NCBI GenBank assembly: GCA_027920525.1
Contig: CP115858.1
Span: 3,100,001 to 3,164,000 of the forward strand
Direction: 5' to 3'
Source of the DNA: Chryseobacterium daecheongense
GTDB lineage: Bacteria; Bacteroidota; Bacteroidia; Flavobacteriales; Weeksellaceae
DNA length: 64,000 bases
Below, in pieces: positions 39,630-49,302 of the stretch (positions are counted from its first letter, which is position 1; every line of letters begins with the position of its first letter). A program made the translations under genes and the position numbers. The notes beneath the pieces are model-generated. The model worked only from the letters and a program-made list of their open reading frames with translations, made no database searches and was not told where the DNA came from.

Positions 39630-42176
39630 TTATTTAATGTTTACAAGTACTTTAATTTTTGCAGTTTCGCTCTGATTGTAATCCTGGAGAGCTTTTCCGA
39701 TTACCTGTCCAATTCTGACTTTTTTGAGATTTGCTTTCATGGCAACTCCTGGTTTTGAAGAGGTTACTAAAAGGTCTCCTCTTTTAATTTTTCCTCCTTC
39801 AAGACAAACCTTTGTGGGGATCACTCCGATAACTCCCATGGGAACTTTTCCGGACAGATCTGCATCGATATTTTCTTCAGTCAATAAAACCCCGGGTTTG
39901 GTTGCATAAACTCCTGCTACAAGTGTAGAGTAGGGCTTTGAGGACTTTTCTATCGTTCTGTCAGAGTCTGTTGAAATAACTAAAATGTCGCCGGGCTCAT
40001 ATTCAGAAACATTTCCTTCCACATCAAATGCTTCTGCAACGTCTGCACCGCTGTTTTGTGTTCCGCCATTAAAAAAACCTCTTCCTGCTTTATTGATCCG
40101 GGCTACATTAACTGATGCACTTTGATAGACAGAAATATTACCAGATGGGCCCTGATGATTGACAAGAAGTGTGGAGCCGGTACCAGTAGTGGTTATGTGT
40201 ACAACAGGTTGTCCGTTGGCATTATTAAAATTAGCAAATCTACCGGCCTTACCTGTTCCAAAATTGGGAATAAAACCTGAGATCGCATTACCTGTTCCGT
40301 CGCATGATGCTTCTATACCATCGCCGCTACCACCCGCATTGGCGGTAATCCCGTTTCCATTCCCTTCCGTAAGGGCTAATACAGCCGGCCCATTTCCACT
40401 GGCATTTGATGAATAAAATAAGCCTCCATAGCCACCGGTTCCTGATGAAAGACCAAAAATACCTGCAGTACCGAAATTAGCAAAAATGGAATTCACTTCA
40501 CCTTTTACTGCCGGTGAGGTACCGGTTGTGCGATCCACCTTGAAGTTTCCTGCAGTACCATTACCAACAGTTTTCACAGAGATTACTTCGGTATCATTGT
40601 CTTCATTGAAAATTTCAAATCTACCGGCACGCCCGGTTGCAAAAGATGGAACCCATGCGTATAAAGCATTTCCGTTTCCATCAATATTTGTTTCCACACC
40701 ATTACCGTTTTTGCCGGCATTGGCAGTGATTGCATTTCCATTTCCATCGGTGAGTGCCACCAGGGCCGGACCGTTTCCGGCCGTATTAGAAGCATGGAAT
40801 AAGCCTGCGAAACCTCCGGTCCCTGAGGATATTCCAAAAACACCGGCAGCTCCAAAATTGCCGAATATGGTTTTTACTTCACCTCTTACGGCAGCGGCGA
40901 CACTATTGGTATTATTAACGAGGAATGAAGAAGCATTTCCTTGTGTGTTATCAGGAATATTTCCATTTCCGTTGGTTTCGATTTCAAGCGTATTATTTTC
41001 ATTGGTTTGATTGAAATTTTCGAATCGGCCAGCTCGACCTTTACTGTTGTTGAGTCCAACCTGGCCTAAAACACCTATCGCTGTTCCGGTACTATTTGTT
41101 GCAATAAACCCCCTCACGCCATATCCTCCACCATCATTTCTTCCGACTACAGCACCAGCTATATCACTTGTTGTTCTTCCGACCACGGCTTCTCCGTTGC
41201 CGTTGTTATCACCTACAACACCTGCAGAGGATACTTGGCTTGTAATCCCATGTAGGGCAAAACCAGCTCCTGAAGTACTTCTCAATCCCGCACCGGTTCC
41301 TGTCGTAGAAATATTGACAACCGTTCCGTTACCCGCCGTTGAGGCAATAATCGCGCTGTTGGCATTGGAATTATTAGTTATTGAAATATTAGCAGCAACC
41401 CCGTTTGTACTTATTGCGGCAAGTCCTGTTCCTGCGTTGCTGTTTGCATATACACCGTATCCATTTCCCGATGCATTTCCATAAACACCCAGTCCATTAG
41501 GAGTAACTCCATATACTCCCCATCCGCTTCCGTTCTGACTGCCCCAGACCCCCACTCCTAATCCTCCTGTGCCATTATTGATTCCCCGGACTCCCGAAGA
41601 AAATCCACCGGCAGAAGTACTGGTTACAACACCCCTTATTGAAGCGATACTTGAAGTTGTTGTATTGTTGGTGCCTTCAATGGCTGCTCCATCACCATCA
41701 TTGGTTAAAGCAAAAAGACTGGCTGTGTTATTTACGGTAGCTGAATATGGAAGGGTAAAGCTTCCGCCACCGCCTCCTGCAGATTTTGCGTACATGGCAT
41801 AAGGAACGCTGAGAAGTTGGCTGGTGCCTGATATCGTATAGCTGGTTCCACCTGACGGATCTGTTTCTGTTTTCAAATAATAATTTCCAGTGGTCCAGTT
41901 AATCGCGGCAAATGTCCCAGTAAGAACAGTTCCTGTACCTATTTCAAGGCTGATTAAACCATTGGCATTGGTATTTCCGGTCAACCTTTCTGAGTATACC
42001 ACTGGGCCTGCGGCTGAGCCTTGAAGAACACTTACTTTTACTGCAATACTCTGATTGATGATCAGTTGTCCCGAAAGATTTCGGATAACGGCCTGATAGC
42101 TCATTTTTTCAGGTACTTGTCCAAAGGCTAAAAAACAGCCCAGTATAAGCCCTAGTATGAGTAGATTTTTTTTCAT
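39630..42176 (-). CDS. Large secreted repeat protein with tail-fibre-like C-terminus
   Basis: 848 aa. Signal peptide (about 1-19), then KMSYQAVIRNLSGQLI, a common opening of Flavobacteriia surface proteins. Residues about 150-690 are Gly, Asn and Thr-rich repeats such as GNGNAITANAG, GVFGISSGTGGFAGLF and GRAGRFEIFN, predicted to form a beta-helix or trimeric fibre like phage tail fibres. The C-terminal 130 residues (YEPGDILVIST...GDLLVTSSKPG) resemble the peptidase-like tail end of fibre proteins. Location: surface or extracellular, by inference. Confidence 0.8.
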   Translation of the reverse strand: MKKNLLILGLILGCFLAFGQVPEKMSYQAVIRNLSGQLIINQSIAVKVSVLQGSAAGPVVYSERLTGNTNANGLISLEIGTGTVLTGTFAAINWTTGNYYLKTETDPSGGTSYTISGTSQLLSVPYAMYAKSAGGGGGSFTLPYSATVNNTASLFALTNDGDGAAIEGTNNTTTSSIASIRGVVTSTSAGGFSSGVRGINNGTGGLGVGVWGSQNGSGWGVYGVTPNGLGVYGNASGNGYGVYANSNAGTGLAAISTNGVAANISITNNSNANSAIIASTAGNGTVVNISTTGTGAGLRSTSGAGFALHGITSQVSSAGVVGDNNGNGEAVVGRTTSDIAGAVVGRNDGGGYGVRGFIATNSTGTAIGVLGQVGLNNSKGRAGRFENFNQTNENNTLEIETNGNGNIPDNTQGNASSFLVNNTNSVAAAVRGEVKTIFGNFGAAGVFGISSGTGGFAGLFHASNTAGNGPALVALTDGNGNAITANAGKNGNGVETNIDGNGNALYAWVPSFATGRAGRFEIFNEDNDTEVISVKTVGNGTAGNFKVDRTTGTSPAVKGEVNSIFANFGTAGIFGLSSGTGGYGGLFYSSNASGNGPAVLALTEGNGNGITANAGGSGDGIEASCDGTGNAISGFIPNFGTGKAGRFANFNNANGQPVVHITTTGTGSTLLVNHQGPSGNISVYQSASVNVARINKAGRGFFNGGTQNSGADVAEAFDVEGNVSEYEPGDILVISTDSDRTIEKSSKPYSTLVAGVYATKPGVLLTEENIDADLSGKVPMGVIGVIPTKVCLEGGKIKRGDLLVTSSKPGVAMKANLKKVRIGQVIGKALQDYNQSETAKIKVLVNIK

Positions 42177-42181
42177 GGTAG

Positions 42182-42661
42182 TTATTTTTTTATGATTTTG
42201 AATGTTTTAATGTTTTTACCATCCTGATTAATTCTTATAATGTACATGGCAGATGGAAGAGAAGAAAAATTAAATTCAGATTTTGTCTGCATAATTTTTT
42301 CACTCCTGATCAACTTACCTTGTGCATCGAATAATTGATAATCTGAGTTCTTATAGCTGTTTACTGTAAAATCCAGATATAGATAATCTCTAAAGGGATT
42401 AGGATAGAGTAAAATACCGTCCTCTGCAGATGACGTTTCATGGGTGTCAAGGGTCGTAATTTCAAAAGCTTGCTGTACTCCTTCCATAACCTGGAATCCG
42501 CTTCCCTTAGAGAGATAAGTGACCTGGCCGACACTATAAGAAATAGAGCCATTACCTCCTGAGACAGTTGTTCCTGTAGTTAAAACAGCTGATTGAGCTT
42601 TAAGCTGTCCAGTTACAATAAACAATATGAAAAGGAAGCCGGAAATAAATGTTCTTTTCAT
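42182..42661 (-). CDS. T9SS-sorted secreted protein
   Basis: 159 aa. Signal peptide ends KAQ at about residue 23; a short beta domain (SGGNGSISYSVGQVTYLSKG, then EGVQQAFEI) is followed by a type A sorting domain (LLYPNPFRDYLYLDF, QLFDAQGKLIRSE, MYIIRI...KTFKIIKK). First gene of the operon, five bases before the 848-aa protein gene. Probably exported by T9SS and possibly a partner of that protein. Confidence 0.85.
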   Translation of the reverse strand: MKRTFISGFLFILFIVTGQLKAQSAVLTTGTTVSGGNGSISYSVGQVTYLSKGSGFQVMEGVQQAFEITTLDTHETSSAEDGILLYPNPFRDYLYLDFTVNSYKNSDYQLFDAQGKLIRSEKIMQTKSEFNFSSLPSAMYIIRINQDGKNIKTFKIIKK

Positions 42662-42811
42662 GTGAGTTTTTTTTGGTTAGTAGTTTATAAATTCGGGTTA
42701 ATGAATTTCGGAAGACTAAATTACCACATCCCGGATGCAGATATTGGGAAAATAGATAAACGACACGAAAAATCGACAAATGACAATCCGAAAAAGAAAT
42801 AGAGGAATACT

Positions 42812-43525
42812 TTAATTGGGCATGTTGAAAAATGCCAGATTATCTTTATAACTTCTTCCTATGGGAAGCTTAATCTTATGGGTAAGTTCCACTTCGTGAG
42901 AAGTTTTACTTCGGATAAGATATTTTGGAACGGCATAGCTGCGGTGTATTCTTACAAAAGAATCGAAGTGGTTTTGATGAAGAAGATTTCCAAGGGAATC
43001 GAGAATACAATGTTTTTTTTCAGAAGTTACAATTCTGGTGTAATCTTTTAATGCCTCCAGATAAAGAATATCTGTTATTTTGATTTGTAGAATTGTACTC
43101 CCTTCTTTGATTTTAATCGTATTTTCACCAAGCAAAATATCAAGACATTCACTCTTTTCCTTCATTTCAAGAAAATCCAAAAGTTTTTGTAACGAATGAT
43201 GAATACGATCCGTTTTTAAAGGTTTTTTAATAAAGTCGAGTATGTCCAGTTCGAAAGCCTCGGCAGCAAACTCACAGTGGGAACTCATGAAAATGCAAAT
43301 AGGGATTTTATAGGCTAATTTACAGAATTCAATTCCGCTCATTCCGGGGAGTTTGGTTTCAATAAACAGGACGTCTACTGGTAGATCAAGGTATGGAATT
43401 GCTTTTTCGGCTGAATCAAAAGATGCAACAATTTCTATATTATCATACTTATTGATATGATGTTGAAGAACCAGCCTGTCCAGTTCATCATCATCAATAA
43501 CCATACATTTAATATTGGCAATCAT
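42812..43525 (-). CDS. LytTR regulator with Glu in place of phospho-Asp
   Basis: 237 aa. Receiver domain keeps the acidic pocket (MVIDDDELD) and the conserved Lys (FIKKPLK), but the phospho-acceptor site reads DVLFIETKLPGMSG with Glu56 where Asp is expected. Glu often mimics a phosphorylated Asp, so it may be locked active, or regulated otherwise. LytTR DNA-binding domain follows (ITDILYLEALKDYTRI, FVRIHRSYAVP). No kinase gene is adjacent, in contrast to the pair at 1946-3734. It precedes the secreted-protein operon in the same direction with a gap of 150 bp, so these genes are candidate targets. Confidence 0.9.
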   Translation of the reverse strand: MIANIKCMVIDDDELDRLVLQHHINKYDNIEIVASFDSAEKAIPYLDLPVDVLFIETKLPGMSGIEFCKLAYKIPICIFMSSHCEFAAEAFELDILDFIKKPLKTDRIHHSLQKLLDFLEMKEKSECLDILLGENTIKIKEGSTILQIKITDILYLEALKDYTRIVTSEKKHCILDSLGNLLHQNHFDSFVRIHRSYAVPKYLIRSKTSHEVELTHKIKLPIGRSYKDNLAFFNMPN

Positions 43526-43688
43526 GATTCTCCGGATGTTAATTAGTTTTTATAGATCAATGTAAATAAAACAAAAATCTCCTTATAAAGTTATTAAAAT
43601 TATTTTGGTTTTTAGTGTTTTGTGTTTATTTTAATATTAAAATGCGTAATTTGGAGTAATAATCACAAAGTAGTGAACGGTGGTGGCT

Positions 43689-44690
43689 TTATACATCACA
43701 ATTGCTAATCCATTCAAAATTTTTGAAACGGGATTCTTTATTGTAAATATTGCTTAGGATAATCAGATTATTGGTTTGGTAAAATGTTGTAATTTCAAAG
43801 AGATGTTTATGAATTGTGTCAGGAGTGGCAATAATTATATTCTTCAGAATTTTTTTTAAATCATCATTTTCTGTAGGACTTAACATTTTTTCTTCTATAT
43901 CATTCGGATGTAATAATGGGGAGGGAGCTAGGCCTCTGCGTGCTTCAAGAAACTGGTAAGCCATGGATAAGGCATTTCTTTTTGCGGTGTCGTAATTTTC
44001 AGCGACTGAAACTGAAACGGCAATTTGTAAATGAGGTGTTTCGCTCAGATTACCACGCTTAAATTCATTTCTATAGATTTCCGTGCTTTCATTTTGCTTG
44101 TTGTCCATCAAAAAATGAGAGAAGGAATATCCTAATCCGTTTTTTGCAGCTTCCTTTGCCGAATTATTCCCTGAGCCCAGCCACCATATTTCTGGCATAT
44201 GTTGAAGGTTTTGAGGCTGAGCAATCAGATCACCATAACGCTCTTGCGTAATACTTGTATCATCTGAAATATAGGCTGCGATATCTCGGAGTTTTTCGCT
44301 GATATTACTTATTGTTGGAAGTTTATCGCCGTTCAGGGCCAGGGAAGATATTTTAAGACCGCCCGGTGCTTTTCCTAGTCCCAGTACAAAACGTCCGGGA
44401 AAAATTGACGCTAGTAATTTTGTGATCTCAGAAATTTTATATGCAGAATAATTTCTGAGCATGATCCCTGCGGTTCCAACTTTTATTTTTTGTGTTTTGC
44501 TTAAAATAACAGCGGCTAATATTTCGGGGCTTGAGCTTGCGTAACCAGGAGCTCCATGATGTTCGGAGAATAAAATGCTTTCATAACCAAGATGCTCTGC
44601 CCATTGGGCCAGTTCAATGCTGTTATGAAGGGTATCCTGCGTATGCTCTCCCATTACAACAGGAGATTGGTCCAGGATGCTCAATTTCAT
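43689..44690 (-). CDS. LLM-class flavin-dependent oxidoreductase
   Basis: 333 aa from MKLSILDQSPVVMGEH, the usual start of this family; the frame extends 13 codons upstream to an ATG at 44729. Luciferase-like monooxygenase fold with FSEHHGAPGYASSSPEILAA, VGTAGIMLRNYSAYKISEI and the PEIWWLGSGNNSAKEAAKNG flavin-binding segment. It oxidises an unknown substrate using reduced FMN. Monocistronic; no flavin reductase nearby. Confidence 0.88.
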   Translation of the reverse strand: MKLSILDQSPVVMGEHTQDTLHNSIELAQWAEHLGYESILFSEHHGAPGYASSSPEILAAVILSKTQKIKVGTAGIMLRNYSAYKISEITKLLASIFPGRFVLGLGKAPGGLKISSLALNGDKLPTISNISEKLRDIAAYISDDTSITQERYGDLIAQPQNLQHMPEIWWLGSGNNSAKEAAKNGLGYSFSHFLMDNKQNESTEIYRNEFKRGNLSETPHLQIAVSVSVAENYDTAKRNALSMAYQFLEARRGLAPSPLLHPNDIEEKMLSPTENDDLKKILKNIIIATPDTIHKHLFEITTFYQTNNLIILSNIYNKESRFKNFEWISNCDV

Positions 44691-45017
44691 TGTTTTTTTT
44701 GTAAAATCTTTTTCTGATTGGCTGGCCATACAATATTGTTTTAAAGCTGAAATTGAAGACTCAATATAATGAAAAATCGTTTTATGATCAGAATGATACT
44801 CTAAACGGTCATTCAGGTACTATTTTTGTTTTAATGGATTTGTAAGGTTTAATGTTTGAAAGTAATAAAAAAGCATTTGTTGATTATTATTTTTCCGCAA
44901 ATTAATAGTATTTAAAGCTTAAATTAACATTAAAATTTTAGATTGTCTTAAAAATCGTTTTGCTTTTTATCCCTAAAAAGGGTATCTTGTAAAACTCACA
45001 AACATAGATAGAACTTA

Positions 45018-46244
45018 ATGCTAGAAAAGAAAGAACATAATTACGAGAAAGCTGTTTTAGTAGGTGTTATTACTCAAAATCAGGATGAAGAAAAGCTGAT
45101 AGAGTATATGGATGAATTAGAATTTTTAGCTTTCACAGCAGGAGCAACGGTACAAAAGCGCTTCACTCAAAAATTAACTCAGCCGGACTCCAAAACCTTC
45201 ATTGGAAGTGGAAAGGCACTTGAAATAAAAGAATATGTAAAAGAAAACGAGATAGGAACAGTAATTTTCGATGATGAACTCTCACCATCCCAGCTTAAAA
45301 ACCTGGAAAGAGAAATGGAGGTGAAGATTCTGGACCGAACCAATCTTATTCTCGATATTTTTGCACAACGAGCACAAACTTCTTACGCTAGAACCCAGGT
45401 GGAACTGGCACAGTACCAATATCTCTTACCTCGATTAACGAGGATGTGGACCCACTTGGAACGTCAGAAAGGAGGGATTGGAATGAGAGGTCCGGGTGAA
45501 ACTGAAATTGAAACTGACCGTCGTATTATCCGTGACAGAATCACTTTACTGAAAGATAAGCTAAAGACGATAGACAAGCAGATGGCTACTCAGCGTAATA
45601 ATCGTGGGAAAGTTGTTCGTGCTGCGTTGGTAGGGTATACGAATGTAGGTAAATCTACTCTGATGAATTCACTTTCAAAATCTGAAGTTTTTGCAGAAAA
45701 TAAACTATTTGCAACATTAGATACCACTGTCAGAAAAGTGGTTATCGGGAACCTTCCGTTTTTACTTACCGATACTGTAGGATTTATCAGAAAATTACCG
45801 ACCCAGTTGGTTGAATCCTTTAAATCGACTTTGGATGAGGTGCGGGAAGCTGATTTGCTGATCCATGTCGTAGATATTTCTCATGAAAGTTTTGAAGATC
45901 ATATAGAATCCGTTAATCATGTTTTGATGGAAATTAATGCTCATCAGAAGCCTATGATTATGGTTTTCAATAAGATTGATGATTTTAGCTATGAGAAGAA
46001 GGATGAAGATGATCTGACACCTTCAACAAGAAAGAATGTTTCCCTTGAAGAATGGAAAAAGACCTGGATGGCAAAATCTAAATATCCAACGGTATTTATC
46101 TCGGCTTTGACAAAAGAGAATTTTCCGGAGATGAAGAAATTGATCTATGATGAAGTCATGAAAATCCATATTTCAAGATTTCCATATAATGACTTCCTGT
46201 TTGAGTATTTCGATAACGACGAGGAAGATGAAAACAACAATTAA
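45018..46244 (+). CDS. hflX: GTPase HflX, ribosome-associated
   Basis: 408 aa. HflX splits stalled 70S ribosomes under stress. N-terminal HflX domain, a coiled segment with QKGGIGMRGPGETEIETDRR, then the G domain: G1 GYTNVGKST, G3 DTVGFIRKLP, G4 NKID, G5 SALT. The C-terminus is acidic and Asn-rich. The preceding 290 bases (44730-45017) hold only its promoter region; TATCTTG at about 44982 could be the -7. It overlaps the next start by one base. Confidence 0.95.
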   Translation: MLEKKEHNYEKAVLVGVITQNQDEEKLIEYMDELEFLAFTAGATVQKRFTQKLTQPDSKTFIGSGKALEIKEYVKENEIGTVIFDDELSPSQLKNLEREMEVKILDRTNLILDIFAQRAQTSYARTQVELAQYQYLLPRLTRMWTHLERQKGGIGMRGPGETEIETDRRIIRDRITLLKDKLKTIDKQMATQRNNRGKVVRAALVGYTNVGKSTLMNSLSKSEVFAENKLFATLDTTVRKVVIGNLPFLLTDTVGFIRKLPTQLVESFKSTLDEVREADLLIHVVDISHESFEDHIESVNHVLMEINAHQKPMIMVFNKIDDFSYEKKDEDDLTPSTRKNVSLEEWKKTWMAKSKYPTVFISALTKENFPEMKKLIYDEVMKIHISRFPYNDFLFEYFDNDEEDENNN

Positions 46245-46873
46245 TGAAATATTACATTTTCCTTTTGCTGCTGAATATTTCGGTTTTAGGCTTCGGTCAA
46301 AAATCGAAAATTGATTTTAAAAGTATAGAGAAAAACCTTAAAAATCCCGAATCACTTTATAATTATGATAAATTGATTTTCAAGTACAAAGGGATTCCAA
46401 AGTCACTGGATAGTATAGAAGCTCAGTATTTGTACTACGGTAGAAATTTCGAATCAAATAAATTAAATACTTCAGATAATGATTTTAAAAGTCTTGCTGA
46501 AGCATTTAAAAATAATAATTTCGATGATTGCATAAGATTGGGTAAGGTTTTATATGGTAAGGATCCAACGAATATGGACGTACTGCTGATTTTGCTGCGT
46601 GCTTATGATTCTAAAAAAGATGTAAGTAATTTTACTCATCATCTCGCACAGCTTCGATTACTTGCCGACGCAATCAAAAATTCGGGAGATGGGAAAACCG
46701 AAAAAACCGCCTATCAGGTCAATTCTGTTGGTGACGAATATATTTTCCTGAATATTCTCAATATCGGAGAAGGCTATACAAAAAGTTCAAAAACAGTAAA
46801 AGAAGGCATTATTGACTTATGGGAAAAAGAAAATAACAAAATATATATCAAAGTCCTTTATTTGGACTTTTAA
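46244..46873 (+). CDS. DUF4919-like secreted protein
   Basis: 209 aa with a signal peptide (about 1-18, ending GFGQ). Helical, TPR-like middle (FKNNNFDDCIRLGKVLYGKD, MDVLLILLRAYDSKKDV) consistent with DUF4919, a Bacteroidota family of unknown role. Its ATG shares one base with the hflX stop, so it is translated from the same transcript. Confidence 0.78.
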   Translation: MKYYIFLLLLNISVLGFGQKSKIDFKSIEKNLKNPESLYNYDKLIFKYKGIPKSLDSIEAQYLYYGRNFESNKLNTSDNDFKSLAEAFKNNNFDDCIRLGKVLYGKDPTNMDVLLILLRAYDSKKDVSNFTHHLAQLRLLADAIKNSGDGKTEKTAYQVNSVGDEYIFLNILNIGEGYTKSSKTVKEGIIDLWEKENNKIYIKVLYLDF

Positions 46874-46888
46874 TTAAAAAATAACTTA

Positions 46889-48175
46889 GTGGAATTATAT
46901 TATTCATTTTCAGCGTTAATAGTTTTAGCATCCATATTCGCATATCTTAATTACAGATTTCTCAAACTTCCCAGTACTATCGGGATCATGGTAATTGCCA
47001 TTGTGGTTTCAATTTTCCTGGTTTTATTTGGTGAAACTGTATTGCCAAGAACTTTTGGGCATCTTCATAAATTGATGAACAGCATAGACTTCACTGAAGT
47101 GTTAATGGGCGCAATGCTTAATTTTCTATTATTTGCAGGAGGAATTCATATTAATATTAATGACCTTAAAGAACAATTCAGGCCCGTTCTTATTTTCTCC
47201 ACGGCAGGGGTTGTCATTTCTACTTTTATCGTAGGATTCGGAATGTTTTACCTGTTGCCTTTAGTGGGCATCCAACTTCCTTTTATCTATTGTCTTGTTT
47301 TCGGGGCTCTGATATCTCCTACTGATCCCGTGGCTGTTCTGAGTGTCTTGAAGCAGGCAAAAGTTTCTAAATCTTTAGAGACTAAGGTTGCGGGAGAATC
47401 TCTTTTCAATGATGGTATGGCTGTTGTTGTTTTTACCGTAGTACTGCAGTTAGCTGTCGGGAAAGAAGTAGATTTAGGAGTGGAAAGTATTGGACTGTTA
47501 CTGCTTAAAGAAGCTGGAGGGGGATTGTTATTGGGTGTTTTGTTAGGTTGGATTACTTCAAGGCTAATGCGTGAGGTTGATGATTATATTATTTCAGTTT
47601 TGGTTACCCTTTCTGTGGTCATGGGCGGATACCTCATCGCAAGGCAGATGCATATTTCAGGCCCTCTCACCATGGTTGCTGCCGGATTATTTATGGGGAA
47701 TTTTAACGTAAGATTCAAAATGAAATCAATTACTCAGGATTATCTTATTAAATTCTGGGAGTTAATTGATGAAATATTGAACGCTGTACTTTTCTTATTT
47801 ATAGGTTTTGAGCTGCTCATGATAAAGGATCTGAATCACTTTATTATTCCAGGGATTATTGCAATTATTGTTGTGTTGGTAGCAAGATTTATTTCAATAT
47901 GGGGACCTACAAAATTTATGTCTTTCCGAACAAGGTTTAGTCCCCAAACGATAAAAGTGCTGTTTTGGGGTGGAATTCGTGGCGGAGTTTCTATTGCGCT
48001 GGCAATGTCTATTCCTAAAAGTGAGTATAGCAATATTATTTTAAGTATTACTTATTGTGTGGTAGTATTTTCTATTGTAGTACAGGGACTTACCATTGCT
48101 AAGGTTGCTAATCCTAAAAAGATTGCAAAAGAAGAATTGGAACAGGGAAGCATTGCTTTAGATAAAGATGTTTAA
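46889..48175 (+). CDS. CPA1-type cation:proton antiporter
   Basis: 428 aa with about 12 hydrophobic segments. The ion-binding region has ALISPTDPVAVLSVLKQ and GESLFNDGMAVVVFTVV, where the ND pair is the CPA1 signature. It exchanges Na+ or K+ for H+ across the inner membrane. The start is GTG (46889), 13 bases after the DUF4919 stop, so it probably belongs to the hflX unit. C-terminal cytoplasmic tail is short. Confidence 0.9.
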   Translation: MELYYSFSALIVLASIFAYLNYRFLKLPSTIGIMVIAIVVSIFLVLFGETVLPRTFGHLHKLMNSIDFTEVLMGAMLNFLLFAGGIHININDLKEQFRPVLIFSTAGVVISTFIVGFGMFYLLPLVGIQLPFIYCLVFGALISPTDPVAVLSVLKQAKVSKSLETKVAGESLFNDGMAVVVFTVVLQLAVGKEVDLGVESIGLLLLKEAGGGLLLGVLLGWITSRLMREVDDYIISVLVTLSVVMGGYLIARQMHISGPLTMVAAGLFMGNFNVRFKMKSITQDYLIKFWELIDEILNAVLFLFIGFELLMIKDLNHFIIPGIIAIIVVLVARFISIWGPTKFMSFRTRFSPQTIKVLFWGGIRGGVSIALAMSIPKSEYSNIILSITYCVVVFSIVVQGLTIAKVANPKKIAKEELEQGSIALDKDV

Positions 48176-48188
48176 TTGATTGATTGTT

Positions 48189-48908
48189 ATGAGTAACGTA
48201 GTAAAAGAAATACAGGAAGCTCTAGCTGTTTTATCAATTCCCGAAAAAGCGGAATTCTTCCCGAAATTTTTTAAAACAGGAAAGGGGGAATATGGTGAAG
48301 GAGATATTTTTTTAGGTGTAAAAGTTCCTGACCAGAGAATTGTAGCGAAAGAATACTATTCCAAAATCTCTTTGAAAGAGCTCAGTGTTTTGCTTGCATC
48401 CGGTTTTCACGAATATCGGTTGACTGCATTATTTATGCTGATCAGTAAATTTGAAAAAACAAAGGTGGCAGAGGAGAAAAAAGAAATTGTAGATTTTTAT
48501 CTTAATCATTTGCCATACATTAATAATTGGGACTTGGTGGATTCAAGTTGCTATAAAATATTAGGGAGATATGCTTTTGAAAATCAACAAGAACACCTAT
48601 TAAGGGATCTTTCTCATTCTGATGAAATGTGGCATAAAAGAATAGCCGTAGTTGGAACAATGCATTACATTAAAAAAGGCTTTTTTCATCTGACAAAGGA
48701 ATTTGTAACGACGAATCTGAGCCATACGCATGATCTTATGCATAAAGCAAATGGCTGGTTATTAAGAGAGATGGGAAATAAAAATGAAGGAGAATTAGTT
48801 GCCTATCTCAATAAGTACTATAAGGAAATGCCCAGGACCTGCCTGAGGTATGCTATTGAAAAACTGGATGAGGAGCTACGACAGGATTATTTAAAAGGAA
48901 GGATCTAA
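48189..48908 (+). CDS. AlkD-like DNA alkylation repair protein
   Basis: 239 aa, from ATG 48189 (the TTG three codons earlier is less likely). HEAT-like repeats typical of AlkD: SGFHEYRLTALFMLISKF, NNWDLVDSSCYKILG and the MHKANGWLLREMGNK segment containing a conserved Trp/Arg. AlkD removes 3- and 7-methylpurines without flipping the base. The WDLVDSS segment matches the catalytic loop. Overlaps the next gene by one base. Confidence 0.9.
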   Translation: MSNVVKEIQEALAVLSIPEKAEFFPKFFKTGKGEYGEGDIFLGVKVPDQRIVAKEYYSKISLKELSVLLASGFHEYRLTALFMLISKFEKTKVAEEKKEIVDFYLNHLPYINNWDLVDSSCYKILGRYAFENQQEHLLRDLSHSDEMWHKRIAVVGTMHYIKKGFFHLTKEFVTTNLSHTHDLMHKANGWLLREMGNKNEGELVAYLNKYYKEMPRTCLRYAIEKLDEELRQDYLKGRI

Positions 48909-49237
48909 TGGATTGTTTATTTTGGAAAACAGGAACACATTATTTTTTACACCTGGTATTTCCTGTTTTGATAGCATATATATTTTATAGGGATCACTGG
49001 AAAAGAACTTACCTGATACTCTTAGCTACCATGTTAGTTGATCTGGACCATCTGTTTGCTAATCCCATATTTGATCCTGACAGAAACAGTATAGGATTCC
49101 ATTTTTTACATTCTTACTATGCAATTGCGGTGTACTTTTTGCTGCTTTTTTTTAAAGGAAATATAAGAATTGTTGGCATCGGGCTTTTATTGCATATGCT
49201 GACTGATTATCAGGATTTCAATCTTTGGTGTCATTAA
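48908..49237 (+). CDS. DUF6122-like small membrane protein
   Basis: 109 aa with about three hydrophobic segments. Several His/Asp pairs lie near membrane edges (HYFLHLVFPV, LVDLDHLFANP, FHFLHSYYA, LLHMLTDYQD), reminiscent of membrane metal-dependent hydrolases such as YdjM. I recall the family as DUF6122. One-base overlap with the AlkD gene. Confidence 0.75.
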   Translation: MDCLFWKTGTHYFLHLVFPVLIAYIFYRDHWKRTYLILLATMLVDLDHLFANPIFDPDRNSIGFHFLHSYYAIAVYFLLLFFKGNIRIVGIGLLLHMLTDYQDFNLWCH

Positions 49238-49302
49238 AATATCATTAATCTTTTCTCTTAATATTTTAATCTTCATTGATTTTTTGTATTTTGTAAACAC
49301 TT

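Noticed and set aside
39724..41802. Several long plus-strand ORFs opposite the 848-aa repeat protein
   Set aside because: They are antisense shadows of Gly/Asn/Thr-rich codons, giving Pro/Leu/Ala-rich translations with no signals.
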